Shown piece by piece: positions 1 to 6,557 of a stretch of DNA of 22,342 bases. The notes beneath the pieces are model-generated. The model saw nothing but the letters and a program-made list of their open reading frames with translations, did no database searches and was not told where the DNA came from. Numbering within the stretch: position 1 is the first letter of the stretch; every line of letters begins with the position of its first letter. Source of the DNA: Bacillota bacterium (lineage in GTDB: Bacteria; Bacillota; Clostridia; Saccharofermentanales; Saccharofermentanaceae); NCBI GenBank assembly GCA_023397475.1, contig JAEWUD010000013.1, forward strand, positions 1 to 22,342, read 5' to 3'. Position numbers and translations under genes: made by a program.

Positions 1-135
1 CCGAAGTAGTATAAAAATCCGCCTACTCTCCGATTTTAGTGGTTATCATTGACGAATAACGTGGTTATTGCTCAATGAGGAAGTATAAATTTGCGAGTCC
101 CATCGAATTTTGGTGGTTATCATTGACAAACAATA
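1..135 (+). repeat. Two-copy degenerate tandem repeat, about 74-bp period
   Basis: The 15-bp string GTGGTTATCATTGAC occurs at 39-53 and 113-127, a 74-bp period. Each copy is preceded by a similar block: GAAGTAGTATAAA near position 3 and GAAGTATAAA near position 79, then 17 bp, then a T-rich run. In the first copy AAAA and TTTT flank a 17-bp spacer (15-31). The string ATCATTGACGAATAAC resembles the ATCATTGATAAATAAC core of the array at 5980-6216, so both look like one family, with badly decayed inverted arms here. No gene is visible in 1-327 apart from the terminator at 237-291. Confidence 0.6.
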
Positions 136-236
136 AGGAATAGACTCCATCGATCCCGATATTGGGCGAGATTGGGGGAAGTGGATCTATTCGCCCATAA
201 GCGCAGTAGGTCGCGCTCATTTCAGCTTCTTGCAGG

Positions 237-291
237 AAAAAGGACTGCTGCATCCTGAACCTTTACGTTCATTTTGCAACAGCCCCTTTTT
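237..291 (-). terminator. Intrinsic terminator after clpC, possibly bidirectional
   Basis: Read on the minus strand, AAAAAGGGGCTGTTGCA pairs with TGCAGCAGTCCTTTTT, giving about 16 bp with one bulged G and two G-U pairs. The apical part can pair again through TGAAC and GTTCA. The stem ends in five T residues on the minus strand and also in five T residues on the plus strand. It begins about 140 nt downstream of the clpC stop codon with no other gene between, so it most likely ends the ctsR-mcsA-mcsB-clpC transcript. The reverse orientation could also stop transcription entering from the left. Confidence 0.75.
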
Positions 292-423
292 ATCACTTCT
301 TCCAAAGCTTGCTCCATGTATTCGGCATCAATCTTCGGGCTCGTCTTTGGCGTCTTTGGCATCCTTGGTATCCTTGCCGCTCTCCCCTGCCTCGACGTCC
401 TTCGCTGTCTTCACGTCCGTCAT

Positions 424-490
424 CTCACCGATTCACGCCTCACCATTCTTCGCAGACTCACCATTCTTCGCAGACTCACCATTTTCCGCA
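424..490 (-). repeat. 18-bp tandem repeats at the 3' end of clpC
   Basis: On the plus strand CTCACCATTCTTCGCAGA occurs exactly at 439-456 and 457-474. A variant copy starts at 475 and a decayed 15-bp copy lies at 424-438. Translated from the minus strand they give the repeated tail peptide AKNGES. The clpC stop codon (433-435) falls inside the decayed copy. The period is a multiple of three, so copy-number change would keep the reading frame. Confidence 0.85.
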
Positions 491-3129
491 ACCTCAACAG
501 GTGCACTTGTCCCGGCAGCCATTCCGGTCGCCTTCTTGCGAATCTTGATCTGATCTCCCTCGACATCGGCGATCGCCGTGTCTCCGGGCTCGACGACGCG
601 GTCCAACAGTGCCTCCGAGAACATATCTTCCAGGAAAGACTGGATCGTTCTCTTGAGCGGACGCGCTCCGTACTGCGGATCATAACCTTTTCTCGCAAGC
701 AGTTCCTTGGCGCCGATCGTCAGTTCGAGACCGATGCCCATGTCGGAGATTCTTTTCGAGAGCGACGTGATCAACAGATCAACAATCTTCAGGATCGAAT
801 CCCTGTTAAGCATACGGAAGAAGATGATCTCGTCGACACGATTGATGAACTCGGGATTGAAGGCTTTCTTCAGCTCTTCGAGTACAACGGACTTGGCCTC
901 GTCATAGGTCTTGCCGCCGTAGAGGCGCTCGTCCGATGCCTCGTCTATCGTGACATACCCCTTGCCCGCCTCCTCGTCGATGTGCGACTTGGGGATCGCG
1001 AACCCGATCTTGCGGCCGGCCGACGTCGTCAGCATCCGCGCTCCGATATTCGATGTCATGATGATGATTGTGTTGCGGAAGTCGACCGTGCGGCCTTGGC
1101 CGTCCGTCAAGCGACCGTCGTCCAGAATCTGCAGCATCGAGTTGAAGATCTCCGGGTGCGCCTTCTCAATCTCATCGAAAAGCACGACCGAGTACGGGCG
1201 TCTTCTGACCTTCTCTGTCAACTGTCCTCCCTCGTCGTAACCGACATAGCCCGGCGGCGAACCGATGAGTTTCGATACGTCATGCTTCTCCATGTACTCC
1301 GACATGTCGACGCGAATCAGGGCGTTCTCGTTGCCGAACATGACCTCCGCGAGTGCGCGGGCCAGCTCGGTCTTACCGACACCGGTTGTGCCGAGGAAGA
1401 TGAACGAACCGGACGGGCGCTTGGGATCCTTGAGACCGAGGCGGCTTCGACGGATTGCCTTCGCGATCGCGATGACGGCTTCATCCTGTCCGATGACACG
1501 CTTGCGCAACTCATCCTCAAGGGACTTGAGACGTTCGGCGTCGGACTCATTAATCTTCGAGACCGGAATTCCTGTCCAACTCGCGACGATGTCGGCGATA
1601 TCGTTGGCGGTAAGAGATGTCGGCGAAGCCTCTTTCTCCTTCTCCACACGGGCGCGCAGGTCGCCCAAGCGTTTCTCGAGATCGACCTCCTCGTCGCGCA
1701 GTTTCTGGGCCGTCTCGAAATCCTGTTTGTCGACAGCCTCGGCCTTCAGGCGGACAATCTCGTGAATCCGCTCTCCGAGCTTCCTGTTCTCCGGCGGCTC
1801 CTCCGACTTCTTGAGACGGACGCGTGAGGCGGCCTCGTCGATCAGGTCGATCGCTTTGTCGGGCAGGAAACGGTCGGTGATGTAGCGGCTCGAAAGAATC
1901 ACGGCCGCGTCGATCGCTTCGTCGGGAATCTTAATCTTGTGGTGATCCTCGTACTTTTCACGAATACCCTTGAGGATCAGGACCGCGTCCGTGGTTGACG
2001 GTTCATTGACCATGACCTGCTGGAAACGGCGCGCAAGTGCGGCGTCCTTCTCAACATGCTTCCTGTACTCGTCGAGGGTGGTCGCGCCGATGACCTGCAG
2101 CTCACCCTTGGACATGAGGGGTTTCAGAATATTGGCCGCGTCCATGGCGCCCTCGGCGTTACCCGCGCCGATGATCGTGTGGAGTTCGTCGATAAAGAGG
2201 ATCGTCTTCGTCGACGACACCGCTTCCTCCAACGCCTTCTTCAGACGCTCTTCAAACTCTCCGCGATACTTGGATCCGGCGATCATGCCGGCGATATCGA
2301 GGGATACCAGGCGCTTGCCGCGCAGGATATCCGGAACGTCATCCGCGACGATCTGCTGGGCCAAGCCCTCGGCAATCGCCGTCTTTCCGACGCCGGGTTC
2401 ACCGATCAGCACGGGGTTATTCTTGGTGCGACGCGCCAGAATTTGCATAACCCGGGCGATTTCCTTCTCGCGTCCGATGATCGGATCGAACTTGCCCTGT
2501 GAGGCCATGACGGTAAGGTCCTTCGAGTATTTGTCGAGCATCGACTGCTTGCCGCCCTTGCCGCCGTTGGGACGGGGACCGGGCATCCCCTCTTCCGAAG
2601 ACATGCCTTCCTGTGACTCCGGCTCGCCGTCGAACGACTCGTCCGGTCCGAAATTCATCTCCGCCTCGGAAGCGTTGTCCGGATTCTCGAGGTGATTCAT
2701 CAGCGCTTTGACGATCTCGGCTCCGGAGATACCGAGTGACGTTACAATCCGGAAGCCCGTGCATTGGCCGTCACGCATGATTGCCATCAGGATGTGCTCC
2801 GGTTCGATAATGGTCTGACGAACGCGCTTTGCGAGGAATTCCGCCAGATAGATGATTCGCTTGGTACGGTTCGTGCACATCGCGAAAAGATCGTTCGGAT
2901 TCATCGGCTTCTCTTCGAAGGGCTGCGGTTCGTGAGTCGCGATCTTGGCGATTTCACGAAGCACATCTTCCTTCGTCAGTCCGAAATCGTGCAGAACGCG
3001 GCTGGCCGCTCCGTCGCCTTCCAGAAGCGAGAAGAGAAGCTCCTCCGTACCGATGTAATCGAGCCCGAAAGCCGATGAGCACAGGTACGCTCGGTATAAA
3101 GTCTTGATTGCTCTCTCTGAAATATTCAT
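433..3129 (-). CDS. clpC: ATP-dependent Clp protease ATP-binding subunit ClpC
   Basis: 898-residue class I Hsp100 AAA+ unfoldase that feeds substrates to ClpP in the cytoplasm. Visible domains are a double Clp N-domain (about 2-148), AAA-1 with Walker A GEPGVGKT (243-250) and Walker B ILFIDE (310-315), a short middle domain with a UVR-like segment (about 445-500), and AAA-2 with Walker A GTTGVGKT (580-587) and Walker B VVLFDE (648-653). The IGF at 708-710 matches the ClpP-docking loop. In known ClpC systems the McsA/McsB adaptors activate the hexamer; their genes lie just upstream. The ATG has AGGAGG (3135-3140) five bases away. The protein is longer than a typical ClpC of about 810-830 residues, partly through an acidic linker (about 152-195) and a low-complexity tail (868-898) encoded by 18-bp repeats. 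The frame stays open for 34 codons beyond the TGA stop. Confidence 0.97.
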   Translation of the reverse strand: MNISERAIKTLYRAYLCSSAFGLDYIGTEELLFSLLEGDGAASRVLHDFGLTKEDVLREIAKIATHEPQPFEEKPMNPNDLFAMCTNRTKRIIYLAEFLAKRVRQTIIEPEHILMAIMRDGQCTGFRIVTSLGISGAEIVKALMNHLENPDNASEAEMNFGPDESFDGEPESQEGMSSEEGMPGPRPNGGKGGKQSMLDKYSKDLTVMASQGKFDPIIGREKEIARVMQILARRTKNNPVLIGEPGVGKTAIAEGLAQQIVADDVPDILRGKRLVSLDIAGMIAGSKYRGEFEERLKKALEEAVSSTKTILFIDELHTIIGAGNAEGAMDAANILKPLMSKGELQVIGATTLDEYRKHVEKDAALARRFQQVMVNEPSTTDAVLILKGIREKYEDHHKIKIPDEAIDAAVILSSRYITDRFLPDKAIDLIDEAASRVRLKKSEEPPENRKLGERIHEIVRLKAEAVDKQDFETAQKLRDEEVDLEKRLGDLRARVEKEKEASPTSLTANDIADIVASWTGIPVSKINESDAERLKSLEDELRKRVIGQDEAVIAIAKAIRRSRLGLKDPKRPSGSFIFLGTTGVGKTELARALAEVMFGNENALIRVDMSEYMEKHDVSKLIGSPPGYVGYDEGGQLTEKVRRRPYSVVLFDEIEKAHPEIFNSMLQILDDGRLTDGQGRTVDFRNTIIIMTSNIGARMLTTSAGRKIGFAIPKSHIDEEAGKGYVTIDEASDERLYGGKTYDEAKSVVLEELKKAFNPEFINRVDEIIFFRMLNRDSILKIVDLLITSLSKRISDMGIGLELTIGAKELLARKGYDPQYGARPLKRTIQSFLEDMFSEALLDRVVEPGDTAIADVEGDQIKIRKKATGMAAGTSAPVEVAENGESAKNGESAKNGEA

Positions 3130-3134
3130 GTGTT

Positions 3135-3140
3135 CCTCCT
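3135..3140 (-). promoter_or_regulatory. Ribosome binding site of clpC
   Basis: AGGAGG on the minus strand, five bases before the clpC ATG. It is a perfect anti-SD match and supports translation of clpC independent of mcsB, which ends 86 bp upstream. Confidence 0.85.
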
Positions 3141-3197
3141 GTTCCCCTGAACGGTTGTCGTATCTGAATTTCCTCTACATAATCCATCTTTTGTATT

Positions 3198-3209
3198 TTT
3201 TCGCGAAAA
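3198..3209. promoter_or_regulatory. TTTTCGCGAAAA palindrome between mcsB and clpC
   Basis: A perfect 12-bp palindrome in the 86-bp mcsB-clpC gap, just after the mcsB stop. With one flanking base it shares the 13-bp string CTTTTCGCGAAAA with the 18-bp palindrome upstream of ctsR (5763-5780). It may be an operator for an unidentified regulator. No SigA promoter or CtsR heptad is apparent in this gap. Confidence 0.4.
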
Positions 3210-3215
3210 GTCCCG

Positions 3216-4382
3216 CTAGTCTTTCGTTTCTCCCGCATTTCCCGGGTCCTTCTTTTTTCGTGAGGCACGGGGTTTCTTCGTTATGGGAGCCTTATCCGCC
3301 CCGACATCCCCGGTCGCCTCTCCGGCTTCGGCGTTGCCCGGAGACAATGACTTGACGGCTTCCTCAAGGAGACGTCTCGTTTTCTCCGCCCTGTGAATCT
3401 CCTGAAGTCGCGGCGACAACATCTCCCCGCTGTCCTTCTGGATACTTGCCGTACCGATCACCGATGACAGTCGCGCCATCGTCTCCTCGTCGATCTCCTT
3501 GAGAATTCCCAGAGAAATCCCGAGGCGCAAGTCGCTGATCCTCTTCATTGCCTCGACGTCCGTCATCATGCGGGCGTAGAGCAGTTCACCGTAGGAACGA
3601 TACACGCGGTCCGAGATCTTCATCGGATTATTCTCGAAAATCTCGCTTCGCAGCTTGCGTTCGAGTTCCATCACCTCGCGGACCATGCGCTCAAAACCGA
3701 CAAGAATATCCGTCTCGGAGATTCCGAGTGTGATCTGATTCGACAGTTGGTAGATATTCCCGTCCGCCTGGCTGTGCTCGCCGAGATAGCCGCGAACCGC
3801 GAATCCGGCCTGCGTCAGACCGTCGATCAAGGGTTTGATACGTCCGGAACTTGTCAACGCCGGCAGATGAACCATCACCGAGACGCGAAGGCCGGTTCCC
3901 GTATTCGTGGGACACGCGGTCAGGAAACCATACTTTTCTGAGTAGGCGATCGGCAGATCGCGCTCCAGTGCTACGGCAACCGCTTCGGCACGACGATACA
4001 CCTTCGCAAGAGAAAAACCTTCGCTCATTACCTGGATGCGGATGTGGTCCTCTTCATTGACAAGAATGCTCACCGCCTCGTCCTGCGAGATCATCGCACA
4101 ACGCCCGGTCCCGCCCTTGGCAAGATCATCGCTGATCAGATGTTTCTCAACCAATGCCTGCCGGTCCGCATCCGGTAGAGAGTCCATGTTCAACGTCATG
4201 TATTTCTCTTGGGTCTGGGACTCCGACGCGCGAATTGCCTTCACGATGCGGTCGCAAACTTTGCTGCATTCCTTTGTCGTCATGCGATACGGAAAGGAGC
4301 AATCCGTCAGGTTTCGGGCGAGGCGAACGCGGCTCGATAGAACGACATCCCATTCCGGACCCTTCGTTAGATACCAGCTCAT
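3216..4382 (-). CDS. mcsB: Protein arginine kinase McsB
   Basis: 388-residue phosphagen-kinase-fold enzyme. The family phosphorylates arginine residues, marking proteins for ClpCP and inactivating CtsR under stress. Visible family motifs are SSRVRLARN (16-24) in the nucleotide site, NEEDHIR (109-115), CPTNTGTGLR (157-166) with the active-site Cys157, and RGYLGEHSQA (197-206). Residues to about 350 correspond to the usual protein. A further Ala/Gly- then Lys-rich tail (about 352-388, including KKPRASRKKK) is extra and probably disordered. The ATG overlaps the mcsA stop by four bases, and AAGGAGG lies upstream within mcsA, indicating translational coupling. It ends in TAG, 86 bp before clpC. 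Confidence 0.96.
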   Translation of the reverse strand: MSWYLTKGPEWDVVLSSRVRLARNLTDCSFPYRMTTKECSKVCDRIVKAIRASESQTQEKYMTLNMDSLPDADRQALVEKHLISDDLAKGGTGRCAMISQDEAVSILVNEEDHIRIQVMSEGFSLAKVYRRAEAVAVALERDLPIAYSEKYGFLTACPTNTGTGLRVSVMVHLPALTSSGRIKPLIDGLTQAGFAVRGYLGEHSQADGNIYQLSNQITLGISETDILVGFERMVREVMELERKLRSEIFENNPMKISDRVYRSYGELLYARMMTDVEAMKRISDLRLGISLGILKEIDEETMARLSSVIGTASIQKDSGEMLSPRLQEIHRAEKTRRLLEEAVKSLSPGNAEAGEATGDVGADKAPITKKPRASRKKKDPGNAGETKD

Positions 4383-5128
4383 GCGTTGCCTCCTTCCTTC
4401 TGCTTTTCGAGATCCGCGATGGCGTCCCGCAGCGCAGCCGCCTTACGATAATCCTCCACCGCGATCGCATCCTTCATCTCCTGTCGCTTCTCTTCAATCA
4501 AACGCTCCATATGTAATCTCTCCAAGGCAGCGATCTCCTCCGCGTCGTGCGGAATCGAATCCGTGACCTCGATAGCGCCGACCTTCTTCTCGGGCTTGGC
4601 ATTCGACTTAGGTTTCTCCCTGGATACGCCCTGGTCGGCGGGCGTATTCTCCTCGGTGACCTTCGGCGACTTCAATGCTACATCATGATTATCCTTGCCG
4701 GCCTTCACTTCCACCTTATCAAACGGCAGCGAGTGCATCGATCTCTTGCCAAGCCCTCGCCCGACGTGCTCCTTGCCCATCTGCGTCCGAAGGAAAACCG
4801 GATCCAGACGATCACCGAATGCGTCATAACAGTGGATGCATCCGAGAAAACCAGACTTCTGGAACTCGTCAAACGTGATGCCGCAACTCGGGCAAGCCGT
4901 CGCAAGAGGCGTTACCCCGTCTCCGAGACCGACATCAGTGGTGAAAATCCCACTCATAGACTTAAACGGGTTCGGCGTGAACTTAGCACTCTTCGGATAG
5001 GTCGGAATGGAAATACCCAGCTCACGTGCGCAAATATCACATAAATAGAACGTCTGCGGTTTCTTCCCGGAGATCTGTTGAACGATCTGTACGTTCGCTT
5101 CTCTCTCCTTACATCTTTGACACTTCAT
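4379..5128 (-). CDS. mcsA: McsA, zinc-binding activator of McsB
   Basis: 249-residue adaptor that in known systems binds and activates the McsB kinase and helps control CtsR and ClpC. The N-terminus carries CxxC pairs at Cys3/Cys6 and Cys30/Cys33, and a second set at Cys79/Cys82 and Cys97/Cys100, as expected for two zinc modules. The C-terminus (about 205-242) is a UVR motif of the kind also found in UvrB/UvrC and the ClpC middle domain. Between them is a Lys/Glu/Pro-rich linker (about 129-190) that makes the protein roughly 60 residues longer than the Bacillus protein. The start codon overlaps the ctsR stop by four bases, and GGAGG sits about ten bases upstream within ctsR. Its stop overlaps mcsB by four bases. 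Confidence 0.95.
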   Translation of the reverse strand: MKCQRCKEREANVQIVQQISGKKPQTFYLCDICARELGISIPTYPKSAKFTPNPFKSMSGIFTTDVGLGDGVTPLATACPSCGITFDEFQKSGFLGCIHCYDAFGDRLDPVFLRTQMGKEHVGRGLGKRSMHSLPFDKVEVKAGKDNHDVALKSPKVTEENTPADQGVSREKPKSNAKPEKKVGAIEVTDSIPHDAEEIAALERLHMERLIEEKRQEMKDAIAVEDYRKAAALRDAIADLEKQKEGGNA

Positions 5129-5631
5129 CTTCCAAAATCCTCCCGAAAACTCGCGCGGTAGCCTTCCGAAACGATCAGACTAACCAACATGTTCTTAAAA
5201 ATCTCCATCCGAACGATCGCCTTCTTATCCGCATCAACGCTGACAAGAGATTGATCCGACAGCGCCGCCTTCATCAGCTGCGCCTGACTCTCCTTGACAA
5301 TCCCATAGTCCAGAAAATTCCGAAGGTAAATATCCGCCTCCTGCTGAGACAAATCATTGCCGAGCGAATTCACCGTATGCATCAGATAATCCGTCGACGA
5401 AACCCGCTGGACGCGCGCGATACGAATCTCTCCGCCGCCGCCGCGCCGGCTCTCGACAATATAACCCTGTCCGTTCGTGAACCGTGTCGAGAGAACGTAC
5501 GTGATCTGTGACGGAACACAATTCACCCTCTCGGCAAGCGTGCTTCGGCTGATGACGGCATATCCGTGATTCTCTTCGATCATCTGCTTGATGATCTCTT
5601 CAATGATGTCGCTAAGTCTTGCCATCTTCAT
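5125..5631 (-). CDS. ctsR: Transcriptional repressor CtsR
   Basis: 168-residue heat-shock repressor of class III genes, which binds tandem GTCAAA heptads as a dimer. The N-terminal winged helix-turn-helix is clear: SDIIEEIIKQ, then ERVNCVPSQITYVLSTRF, and the Gly-rich wing SRRGGGGE (61-68). In known CtsR the wing senses temperature, and its arginines are McsB targets. The C-terminal half (about 80-160) matches the dimerisation and McsB-interaction domain. First gene of the ctsR-mcsA-mcsB-clpC unit, with an autoregulatory operator at the promoter. Two start codons are possible: ATG at 5631, chosen because it is the first with an SD (AGGAAGGA just upstream), or ATG at 5625, giving MARLSDII, which looks more like family N-termini. 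Confidence 0.96.
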   Translation of the reverse strand: MKMARLSDIIEEIIKQMIEENHGYAVISRSTLAERVNCVPSQITYVLSTRFTNGQGYIVESRRGGGGEIRIARVQRVSSTDYLMHTVNSLGNDLSQQEADIYLRNFLDYGIVKESQAQLMKAALSDQSLVSVDADKKAIVRMEIFKNMLVSLIVSEGYRASFREDFGR

Positions 5632-5667
5632 CGTCCTTCCTAAGGTTCACAAACGTTCATCTCTGAC

Positions 5668-5684
5668 TTTGACTATCTTTGACT
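5668..5684 (-). promoter_or_regulatory. CtsR operator
   Basis: The minus strand reads AGTCAAAGATAGTCAAA. This is a full match to the published CtsR heptad-repeat consensus, two (A/G)GTCAAA units separated by three bases. A third, imperfect unit (GTCAGAG) follows at 5661-5667. The site lies directly downstream of the -10 box, over the predicted start of transcription, so bound CtsR would block initiation and autoregulate the operon. Confidence 0.93.
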
Positions 5685-5691
5685 TACCTTA

Positions 5692-5719
5692 ATTATATCG
5701 CCATCCTTCGACGTGTCAA
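5692..5719 (-). promoter_or_regulatory. SigA-type promoter of ctsR-mcsA-mcsB-clpC
   Basis: On the minus strand TTGACA (5714-5719) and TATAAT (5692-5697) are both consensus hexamers, separated by 16 bp. Predicted start is near 5685, leaving a 5' UTR of about 54 nt that contains the CtsR operator and the SD. A promoter this strong fits a gene set held off by a repressor. Confidence 0.9.
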
Positions 5720-5762
5720 TATCCTTGACTACGGCCACCGCCTTCAGCGGAAGAGGTCAGAG

Positions 5763-5780
5763 TTCTTTTCGCGAAAAGAA
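5763..5780. promoter_or_regulatory. 18-bp perfect palindrome upstream of the ctsR promoter
   Basis: TTCTTTTCGCGAAAAGAA is perfectly self-complementary and lies 44 bp upstream of the -35 box. Its centre repeats in the mcsB-clpC gap (3198-3209). It does not match CIRCE, CtsR, parS or Noc sites as I know them. It could be an upstream operator or activator site. Confidence 0.45.
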
Positions 5781-5912
5781 TCACCTTGCGTAATCCACTC
5801 AAAGGCCGTCAAACAAACACGCCCGACAAACTGCCATATCGGTGGCGTACGGGTGAGATGGATCGCCGGATGTCCGAACGAACTAACACAATCCGGGGAT
5901 TCGTGCATTTGT

Positions 5913-5935
5913 GTTAATGTTCATTGATAAGAAAA
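5913..5935 (+). repeat. 23-bp direct repeat, copy 1
   Basis: This 23-bp string, which contains TTCATTGATAAGAAAA, is repeated exactly at 6431-6453. It includes the CATTGATAA core motif of the 75-bp array. It appears to be a diverged core on the left side of that array; the matching copy lies left of the 6471-6511 hairpin. Confidence 0.8.
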
Positions 5936-5979
5936 TAAATCTCGTCATTGATTACGTACTAAAATCCGAAAAATTGCTA

Positions 5980-6216
5980 TTTCGTATGTGCATCAATGAT
6001 AAATAATCGCCTCCGGGAGCTCACCGCACATACGAAAACGCTGGAAGAGGTCTGTTTCGTATGTGCATCATTGATAAATAACCGCCTCCGGGAGCTCACC
6101 GCACATACGAAAACGCGGAAAATTGCTTGTTTCGTATGTGCATCATTGATAAATAACCGCCACCGAGAGCTCACCGCACATACGAAAACCCGAGAAATGG
6201 CTTGTTTCGTATGTGC
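5980..6216 (+). repeat. 75-bp tandem array of inverted-arm modules
   Basis: TTTCGTATGTGC starts at 5980, 6055, 6130 and 6205, exactly 75 bp apart. Its reverse complement GCACATACGAAA starts at 6026, 6101 and 6176, also 75 bp apart. Each period is therefore 12-bp arm, 34-bp core (ATCATTGATAAATAACCGCC and onward, containing GAGCTC), 12-bp arm and 17-bp spacer. The three complete spacers (6038-6054, 6113-6129, 6188-6204) differ in sequence but not length. A decayed right arm (CATACGAAA at 6289-6297) trails the fourth unit, and a decayed ACGTACTAAA precedes the first. Both strands stay open across the array because 75 is divisible by three, but no start, codon pattern or family supports translation. 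Confidence 0.95.
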
Positions 6217-6430
6217 ATCAATGATAAACAAGCGCCACGTAATTAATCTGACATTAATAACGTACAAGACCAGAAGAGTTGGCCTTCTCATACGAAACCA
6301 TTAGCCAGAAATATTCCGTGGGGACCCCAGTTTGCGAGCAATGTACCGATAAACGGCAGCATCGTATGCATTAGACAAAATTTTTGTCTTTAATATACAC
6401 ATGACATATCTGAAGAGAAAATTACTATAC

Positions 6431-6453
6431 GTTAATGTTCATTGATAAGAAAA
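6431..6453 (+). repeat. 23-bp direct repeat, copy 2
   Basis: Exact copy of 5913-5935, 518 bp away and in the same orientation. It leads directly into the core-like sequence (6437-6470) that precedes the inverted repeat at 6471-6511, in the same order as core then arm in the 75-bp array. Confidence 0.8.
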
Positions 6454-6470
6454 AACCGTCTGAGTTCTTC

Positions 6471-6511
6471 TTGTGGACGAAAATGCCCCGAACCATCGAT
6501 TTCGTCCACAA
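6471..6511 (+). repeat. Stand-alone 12-17-12 inverted repeat
   Basis: TTGTGGACGAAA (6471-6482) and its perfect reverse complement TTTCGTCCACAA (6500-6511) flank a 17-bp spacer. Arm and spacer lengths equal those in the 75-bp array. The six bases next to the spacer (ACGAAA/TTTCGT) are the same as in the array, while the six distal bases differ on both arms together, so pairing is preserved. A core-like segment with CATTGATAA precedes it. Confidence 0.9.
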
Positions 6512-6528
6512 ATCACGACGTCTCCCGC

Positions 6529-6557
6529 GTCCGGCGATCACAAGAAATCCACCGGAC
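6529..6557 (+). repeat. Short inverted repeat with a 17-bp loop
   Basis: GTCCGG (6529-6534) and CCGGAC (6552-6557) are perfect complements around a 17-bp loop. The arms are only 6 bp, so chance is possible. Its position 17 bp after the 12-17-12 element and its identical loop length suggest a decayed relative. Confidence 0.4.

Noticed and set aside
65..253. Small 62-codon minus-strand gene downstream of clpC
   Set aside because: It starts within the terminator arm and runs into the degenerate repeats; no ribosome site or recognisable sequence.
433..435. UGA recoding (UGA as an amino acid) to explain the open frame after clpC
   Set aside because: Other genes here, including gatA, mcsA and ctsR, end in TGA where their families normally end, so the standard stop meaning holds.
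274..1827. 517-codon open frame on the plus strand opposite clpC, and similar long frames opposite rpoB and rpoC
   Set aside because: These are antisense shadows of well-conserved genes caused by GC-biased codon use; none shows family motifs or a ribosome site.
5112..5122. Second CtsR half-site (GTCAAAGATG) at the start of mcsA
   Set aside because: It is a single heptad inside coding sequence without a partner unit; a lone unit is not a CtsR operator.
5980..6216. CRISPR array
   Set aside because: Repeats would be 58 bp and internally palindromic, and spacers only 17 bp; no cas genes are present.
5977..6304. Repeat protein encoded by the 75-bp array (25-residue repeats open on both strands)
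   Set aside because: Openness on both strands follows from a period divisible by three. There is no ribosome site suited to either frame, and the arms are constrained as inverted repeats rather than as codons.
5980..6557. Integron attC sites or a ToxIN-type antitoxin repeat RNA
   Set aside because: No GTTRRRY/RYYYAAC pair in the right layout, no integrase, and no toxin gene next to the array.
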